Translations under genes and position numbers: made by a program
Shown: in pieces, positions 59,392 to 64,000 of the stretch
Layout: the number at the start of each line of letters is the position of its first letter
How positions within the stretch are numbered: the first letter of the stretch is position 1
Notes under the pieces: generated by a model
What the model saw: the letters and a program-made list of their open reading frames with translations, nothing else
Told to the model about the DNA's origin: nothing
Databases searched by the model: none
Assembly (NCBI GenBank): GCA_963773835.1
Contig: CAVZCQ010000005.1
Location: forward strand, 62,001 to 126,000
Reading direction: 5' to 3'
DNA: 64,000 nt
Origin: JOPF136 sp963773835
GTDB lineage: Bacteria; Acidobacteriota; Terriglobia; Acidiferrales; UBA7541

Positions 59392-59601
59392 TTACGGCTG
59401 TGTCGGCGTCGGCGGATTCGGCGGCTGTTGCTGTGGGGGCGGCTGTGGTGGGTTGGGCGTCGTGGTGCCGGACATGCCTTCCTTGAAGCTCCGGATCCCT
59501 TCGCCGAATCCCCGCATTACCTCGGGGATTTTCTTCCCGCCAAACAGGATCACCACAATCAGCAGAATGATGAACAGATGTGAAGGAGCGAACAGTTCCA
59601 T
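59392..59601 (-). CDS. tatA: Sec-independent translocase component TatA
   Basis: The 69-residue protein starts MELFAPSHLFIILLIVVILF, one membrane helix, then the amphipathic helix beginning FGGKKIPEVMRGFGEGIRSFK with the family's Phe-Gly hinge. The C-terminal tail is Pro/Gln/Thr-rich. A longer frame from 59628 adds nine basic residues that are not family-like. TatA multimerises to form the twin-arginine protein channel. No tatB or tatC is adjacent, as is common in this phylum. A rho-independent terminator lies just downstream. Confidence 0.92.
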   Translation of the reverse strand: MELFAPSHLFIILLIVVILFGGKKIPEVMRGFGEGIRSFKEGMSGTTTPNPPQPPPQQQPPNPPTPTQP

Positions 59602-59780
59602 ACGTCTTCCTTCGCGGGCCGGCCGCATGCCCCTGGCCGGTCAGCTCTTACTGCGGAAAGTATAGCACGCGCACCCTTTCCGGCCGAGCGGGTGCCCGGG
59701 TCGATGGTCCATCAGTTCCCCCCTCCTCCGGAGACAGGCCTGATGCGGTACGACCGAACAATGACCCCGCGTGGCCGAGC

Positions 59781-61130
59781 CTACTGCGTTTCGATCTTTC
59801 GTTTGTGGCCGTGCAAGGCTTTCAGGCACTTCTCCAGATTTGCCTGAAAACCCTCTTTCTGCTTCCCCGACGACAACGCGATCGCCTGCTCCTCTGTCTT
59901 CACCGCATCTTCGTACTGCGCATTCAAGTAGTAGGCTTCGGCCAGAGTGTCCAGATGGTCCGGCTCGGGATGATCGTGCTCCAAACTGACCGCTTTCCGA
60001 GCGTATTCAAGGGCCAAAACCGGATTGCGAAGCGCCGTGTCCTCGCTGGTCGCATAAACCAAAGCGGCATCGTTCAAAGCATCCGTATTGCCTTGCTGGG
60101 CTGCCTTACGGTACCAGGAGAGCGCCTGTCCGGAATCCTTCGTCAGGCCATACTCTCCCTGGGCGTACAGTCCGCCAAGGTGATAGGCGGCATCTGCATC
60201 TCCAAGCTCCGCTGCTTTGCGGCATGCCGCGAGAGCGGCCGGTTCCTCTTTCAGCCTCCGGTAGGCGATAGCCAGGTTGTACCAAGACACGCCGTCCATC
60301 GGCTGGTAGACGACGGCATCGCGGAGCCAACGGACGGCCTCCTCATTCTTCTCTGCTGTGAGTGCGTCGTAGCCCCATCTTGCCTCTTCCTCGCCAGCAC
60401 TCGACGAAAAATTGACCCGAGGTCGGCCGAGCGTTGAGGCCCAGAGCCCGACAGCCAAAGTGGCGACGAGTCCGGCCACAGCAGGGAGACGGCGATTGGG
60501 CCGTGCAATGGCAGCTCCAGTCAGCACACCCAGCAGCGCACCCGCTCCATGGGCAATATTTGCAACGGGCATCACTTTCGTGACGGTGGTGATGATGCAG
60601 ATCACAAACCAGAGGACGAACAGCTCAATCGTCCTGCGATCGACTGCGTCGTGAAAGCGCGGGTCCCGTAGGGAGAGTATCCACAGCATACCGAACAGGC
60701 CATAGCCGACGCCCGAGAGCCCGACACCACCAACAGCAAAGGCAAACTCGAAGGCGCCAGAACCCGCGGCGAACAGGAGAATCACACCCGCCGTCTTCAG
60801 ATGGCCAAACACCTCTTCCACCAGGGTGCCGAAAACCCAAAGCCAATACACGTTGAAGATCAGGTGGAGGGAATCAACATGAGGAAACATGGAGGTGACG
60901 AGCCGCCAGAGCTCGCCCCGGCGGATCATTGCAGTCTCCATGAGCGGGGACATATCCACTTTGGCCCACCATGCGAAGGTGACCCCTATGGCCGTCAGGC
61001 CGACTCCCGATACCACGGGATAGCGAAGTATCTCTGTCGGTTTCGGGGGAGTGCGCATCGAGAGTTCGCTTTGGCCAGTGGCGGCAGGATTCCGGATTCG
61101 TTCGCACGCCGGCTCGTGGCAATTATGCAC
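59781..61130 (-). CDS. Rhomboid intramembrane protease fused to TPR/Sel1 repeats
   Basis: Residues about 35-235 are a rhomboid domain with six helices: HLIFNVYWLW holds the conserved Asn, the catalytic Ser is in GLSGVGYGLFG and the catalytic His is in NIAHGAGALLG. Residues about 265-440 are TPR/Sel1-type repeats (ADAAYHLGGLYAQGEYG, ALSWYRKAAQQGNTDAL), probably for substrate docking. The alternative start MRTPPKPTEIL at 61058 would drop a Cys/His-containing tail. It follows selB by 29 bp in the same direction, so it may be in that operon. Confidence 0.88.
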   Translation of the reverse strand: MHNCHEPACERIRNPAATGQSELSMRTPPKPTEILRYPVVSGVGLTAIGVTFAWWAKVDMSPLMETAMIRRGELWRLVTSMFPHVDSLHLIFNVYWLWVFGTLVEEVFGHLKTAGVILLFAAGSGAFEFAFAVGGVGLSGVGYGLFGMLWILSLRDPRFHDAVDRRTIELFVLWFVICIITTVTKVMPVANIAHGAGALLGVLTGAAIARPNRRLPAVAGLVATLAVGLWASTLGRPRVNFSSSAGEEEARWGYDALTAEKNEEAVRWLRDAVVYQPMDGVSWYNLAIAYRRLKEEPAALAACRKAAELGDADAAYHLGGLYAQGEYGLTKDSGQALSWYRKAAQQGNTDALNDAALVYATSEDTALRNPVLALEYARKAVSLEHDHPEPDHLDTLAEAYYLNAQYEDAVKTEEQAIALSSGKQKEGFQANLEKCLKALHGHKRKIETQ

Positions 61131-61159
61131 GCGGGATTAGCTTTATGGGAAGTGTATTG

Positions 61160-63133
61160 TTAAAGGACTATCCTTTCGTCGCCGACGCGGCGGGTGACTC
61201 GCTCGCGGTCCAGATATTCGAGCAGCGGAATCGCATATTTCCGCGTGATACCGGTGAGCTCTTTGAATGCAGGGACGCTCATGCGTTCGCCGCGCTGCTT
61301 TTTGTAATCGGCCAAAAGCTGCCGCACGCGTTCGAGCGCCGCGCGGTGGAAAACCAGCTCCGCAGCCACGCGCACCAACACCTGCTCGCGCAGCAGGATT
61401 TGCACGATTTTCTGGGCGCGGGCGGCCTCTACCGGTAATTTTTCCAGTACCTCTTTGAGCGATGGCACCGTCAGTCCCGCCTGCGCGAACGCCTGCTCGA
61501 TCTGCTCCTTCGCCCGCGCCTCTTCCGGCGCCAGCGCAATCTCGCGCCCGGCGCGCTTCACTGTGTCGCCGGCGATGGCGAGCTGTCCCCCAACGGCCAG
61601 GTCCGCCAGCGCCGCGCGGAACATGGCGGGGCCCGCCAGGCGTGCAACGCGAATGCGCAACTCCTCTTTCGAAATGCCCTCGGCCAGCGGGTTGGCGCGG
61701 TGGTACGCCTCCACGTCTTCCCGCAGCCGTTCCAGCAGTGCGGAATAGGCCTGCGCCGGGGCGATGATTCCCGCCTCACCGCCACTGCCGGCCAGCACGC
61801 GCACTTTGCCGGCGGCCCCCAGCGATTGCGCCGCGGCGCGCAGCTCACCTTCACTCCAGCCCGTGCGCCGGCTCACGTGACCGAAGGTGAGCCCGCGCGG
61901 CGAATCCGCCAGCAGCGCTTCGAGCACTGCAGGATGGTCGCCGGTGGCCAGCGTTTCCAGCCGGCGGCGGAACGCGGCCGCGTCGCGAGTGCGACGCGTG
62001 GGCGCGGCATCCAGCACCACTCCGCCGCCCATCGTGACGACGGGCGAGTAATGACGCAGCACGAACCGGTCGCCGGGAAGCATGAAAACCGGCACAGCGG
62101 TCCGCAATTCCGCAAAGCGCGATTCGCCCGGCCTGATGCCGGTCTCCTCCCCCGCAGGGTCGAGGATGCGCACAACGGCTATCGTCTCCGCGCTGCCCTG
62201 GAACAGATGCGCGCGGAACCTGCGGCGCATCGGCCGCGCAGAGGCCAGCAGTTCGACGCGGGCGTGAATCCGCGACGTGGCAGAAAACCGGCCGGGGGGG
62301 ACGAGCGTCATGCCGCGCGCCACAGCCGAATGCTCGACTCCGGCCAGATTCACCGCCGTCCGTTGCCCCGCGCGCGCCACCTCGATTTTCCTCCCGCCCG
62401 ATTGCAGCCCGCGCACCCGCACCCGCGTCCCTTCCGGCAGGATTTCCGCTTCGTCCTCGGGCCGCAGCGAGCCGCTCACCAGCGTGCCCGTCACCACCGT
62501 GCCGAATCCTTTGATGGAGAACGACCGGTCAATCGGCAGCCGGAAGGCCCCTGCTGTGTCCCGCGCGGGGCAGCTTTCCGCCACCTGCACCAGCGCCTGT
62601 TTCAAAGCCGCGAGTCCCCCGCCCGTTCGCGCGCTCACCGGAATCATCGGCGCGCCTTCCAGGAAACTGCCGCGCACCAGTTCCTCCGTCTCCAGCCGTG
62701 CCAGGCTCAGCGTGTCCGCGTCCGCCAGATCGTTTTTTGTCAGCGCCACCACACCGCGGGGAATGCCCAGCAACCGGCAGATTTCGAAATGTTCGCGCGT
62801 CTGCGGCATCACGGATTCATCCGCGGCCACCACGAGCAGCACCAGGTCGATCCCGCCGACTCCCGCCAGCATGTTCCGCACGAACCGCTCGTGGCCCGGC
62901 ACGTCCACGAAGCCGAAACGCACTCCTTCAAAATCGAGAAACGCAAAACCGAGGTCAATCGTGATGCCGCGCCGCTTCTCTTCTTCCAGCCGGTCCGGAT
63001 GCGTGCCCGTGAGCGCTTCCACCAGCGTGGATTTCCCGTGGTCGATGTGTCCTGCGGTGCCGACAATGACGTGCCGGCGCGGCTCGGTAACGGTGCTCGA
63101 GGTTTCGTGGGACTGTGCCGGGGAAGAAGTCAC
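61160..63133 (-). CDS. selB: Selenocysteine-specific elongation factor SelB
   Basis: The 657-residue GTPase has G1 GHIDHGKST (residues 28-36), the RGITIDLGFAF switch, G3 DVPGHE and G4 TKND, then two beta-barrels and the C-terminal winged-helix repeats that bind the SECIS hairpin. The cap RVGDERIVL is intact. It brings Sec-tRNA to in-frame UGA codons. No selA, selC, selD or selenoprotein with an obvious internal TGA was seen in the window; they are probably elsewhere. The neighbouring pyrF gene ends 54 bp upstream in the same direction. Confidence 0.95.
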   Translation of the reverse strand: MTSSPAQSHETSSTVTEPRRHVIVGTAGHIDHGKSTLVEALTGTHPDRLEEEKRRGITIDLGFAFLDFEGVRFGFVDVPGHERFVRNMLAGVGGIDLVLLVVAADESVMPQTREHFEICRLLGIPRGVVALTKNDLADADTLSLARLETEELVRGSFLEGAPMIPVSARTGGGLAALKQALVQVAESCPARDTAGAFRLPIDRSFSIKGFGTVVTGTLVSGSLRPEDEAEILPEGTRVRVRGLQSGGRKIEVARAGQRTAVNLAGVEHSAVARGMTLVPPGRFSATSRIHARVELLASARPMRRRFRAHLFQGSAETIAVVRILDPAGEETGIRPGESRFAELRTAVPVFMLPGDRFVLRHYSPVVTMGGGVVLDAAPTRRTRDAAAFRRRLETLATGDHPAVLEALLADSPRGLTFGHVSRRTGWSEGELRAAAQSLGAAGKVRVLAGSGGEAGIIAPAQAYSALLERLREDVEAYHRANPLAEGISKEELRIRVARLAGPAMFRAALADLAVGGQLAIAGDTVKRAGREIALAPEEARAKEQIEQAFAQAGLTVPSLKEVLEKLPVEAARAQKIVQILLREQVLVRVAAELVFHRAALERVRQLLADYKKQRGERMSVPAFKELTGITRKYAIPLLEYLDRERVTRRVGDERIVL

Positions 63134-63174
63134 GCGGGAATGCTACTGCGCAGCCGCCGCAGGGGTCAATTTCA

Positions 63175-63198
63175 GGTGGCACAGGCTTCAGCCTGTGC
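63175..63198. repeat. REP-like palindrome, GCACAGGC family, copy 2 (overlaps pyrF stop)
   Basis: GGTG then GCACAGGC-TTCA-GCCTGTGC. It spans the pyrF stop codon (63188-63190) and the final codons, so the element forms the end of that gene. The arms are identical to those at 58631-58652. Confidence 0.75.
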
Positions 63199-63931
63199 GC
63201 TCTTTGGAGGTTTGCTTCCGCAGTGCTTCCGCAATTTCGCGGGCGACGGAAGCAGCCGCAGCCACCGGATCGGCCGCCTGTGTGATGGCACGGCCAATTC
63301 CCACGAAGTCCGCTCCGTCGCGGATAGCCGCGCCAGGGGTCGCCGTGCGTTTCTGGTCGTGCAGGTCGCTTCCGGCCGGCCGGATGCCCTGCGGCACCAG
63401 CAGGAATCCAGGACCGCACGCCTTCCGGATGGCCCGCACTTCCAGCGGCGACGCAACCACGCCGTCGATGCCGCAGTCGCGCGCCAGCCGCGCCAGCCGC
63501 ACGGCGCGTTCACGGGGCGAGCCCTGGATGCCCACTTCGCGCATCGCGCGTTGGTCCATGCTGGTGAGGATGGTGACGGCCAACAGCTTGGGCCGCCGCG
63601 GGCCGCGCGGCATCGCTTTCACCGCTGCCTCCATCATGGCGCGTCCGCCCAGCGCGTGCACGTTCAGCAACTCGACGCCGGGCAGTTCCACCGCGGCGCG
63701 CACCGCACCCGCCACGGTATTCGGAATGTCGTGGTATTTCAGGTCCAAAAAGATTTTGGCGCCGAGCGCGGAGAGTTTTCGGAGGGCTTCCGGCCCTGCC
63801 GAGGTAAAAAGCTGCTTGCCGACCTTGAACATGCCCACACTGCCGGCGAGCAGGCGAGCCATGCGGCAGGCGGTCTCGAGGCGGTCAAAATCCAGCGCGA
63901 CGATTATTCGCCGTTTTGCCTGGGAGTCCAA
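63188..63931 (-). CDS. pyrF: Orotidine 5'-phosphate decarboxylase
   Basis: The 247-residue enzyme catalyses the last step of UMP synthesis. The catalytic signature FLDLKYHDIPNT contains the D-x-K-x-x-D residues, with VALDFD near the start and ADFVGIGRAI as the phosphate-binding loop. The length is normal for type I PyrF. The last residues (SKERTG) and the stop lie in a REP-like palindrome, so its native C-terminus may have been altered slightly. It is transcribed with selB, 54 bp downstream. Confidence 0.95.
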   Translation of the reverse strand: MDSQAKRRIIVALDFDRLETACRMARLLAGSVGMFKVGKQLFTSAGPEALRKLSALGAKIFLDLKYHDIPNTVAGAVRAAVELPGVELLNVHALGGRAMMEAAVKAMPRGPRRPKLLAVTILTSMDQRAMREVGIQGSPRERAVRLARLARDCGIDGVVASPLEVRAIRKACGPGFLLVPQGIRPAGSDLHDQKRTATPGAAIRDGADFVGIGRAITQAADPVAAAASVAREIAEALRKQTSKERTG

Positions 63932-64000
63932 TGTCCACGGGGTACTTCAAGAAGCTCGATTCGAACTCGAGCCACACCGCTCTCGATTATACCCAGTTGG
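63932..64000. other. Upstream region of pyrF, no gene recognised
   Basis: Sixty-nine bases remain before the right edge. No reading frame, promoter or hairpin could be assigned; the pyrF promoter or the end of an upstream gene may be here. Confidence 0.4.

Overview
The window is a GC-rich, gene-dense chromosome segment from what looks like a member of the Acidobacteriota, probably a soil relative of the Terriglobia/Solibacter groups. This is inferred from family content: a Pkn-type kinase starting MIGKTLDHYRIL, a very large lipoprotein with Ig-like and SBBP repeats, RsbRST, a secreted GH38 mannosidase, REP-like palindromes between genes, and a Gram-negative envelope gene set (TolC, OprB-like porin, HlyD, LplT-Aas). 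No 16S rRNA or other decisive marker is present. No CRISPR array, transposase, integrase or phage gene was seen.

Layout. 0-4 kb (minus strand): an RsbR-RsbS-RsbT stress-signalling module cut by the window edge, a secreted subtilisin-like protease, and a degenerate receiver domain fused to a carboxypeptidase-regulatory-like domain. 4.1 kb: a tRNA-Asn-like sequence whose 3' half is good and whose 5' half is poor. 4.5-9.4 kb: a GT39-like membrane glycosyltransferase, Ogt, a Ser/Thr kinase fused to a BNR-type propeller, and a small MoaD/ThiS-like protein ending in Gly-Gly. 9.5-14.9 kb: ROK sugar kinase divergent from a RhaT-like symporter and a secreted alpha-mannosidase. 15-19 kb: an APC transporter and a P1B-type metal ATPase with a TPC motif. 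19-26 kb: a seven-gene efflux operon, tetR-tolC-hlyD-two ABC ATPases-two ABC-2 permeases. 26.4-31.5 kb: a LysR regulator divergent from a short leuA-type synthase, leuB and an APC permease. 31.4-37.9 kb: two divergent, tightly overlapping operons of lipid-modification genes (FAD oxidoreductase, DUF1365, CFA synthase; DUF1475, DUF2062, DUF1295, a second CFA-like methyltransferase). 38-41.7 kb: a giant lipoprotein. 42-44.7 kb: aceA divergent from an IclR regulator. 44.8-48.2 kb: a fused LplT-Aas phospholipid-repair protein. 48-54 kb: ACT protein, secreted amidohydrolase, and a 1,017-residue Gly-rich/PilZ protein. 54-59 kb: porin, methylmalonyl-CoA mutase large-subunit homologue, an AlkZ-like winged-helix protein, Maf and TatA. 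60-64 kb: rhomboid-Sel1 protein, SelB and PyrF.

The most informative signals outside genes are regulatory. Four copies of a GAAC-N4-GTTC palindrome lie in the 287-bp iclR/aceA intergenic region. Two copies of ATAA-N7-TTAT, 30 bp apart, lie between lysR and leuA. Palindromic REP-like elements of at least two sequence families sit at gene ends, and two of them supply the last codons or the stop of a neighbouring gene. The most unusual proteins are the kinase-propeller fusion next to a ubiquitin-like protein, the PilZ/Gly-rich giant, the receiver/carboxypeptidase-like fusion and the LeuA lacking its allosteric domain.
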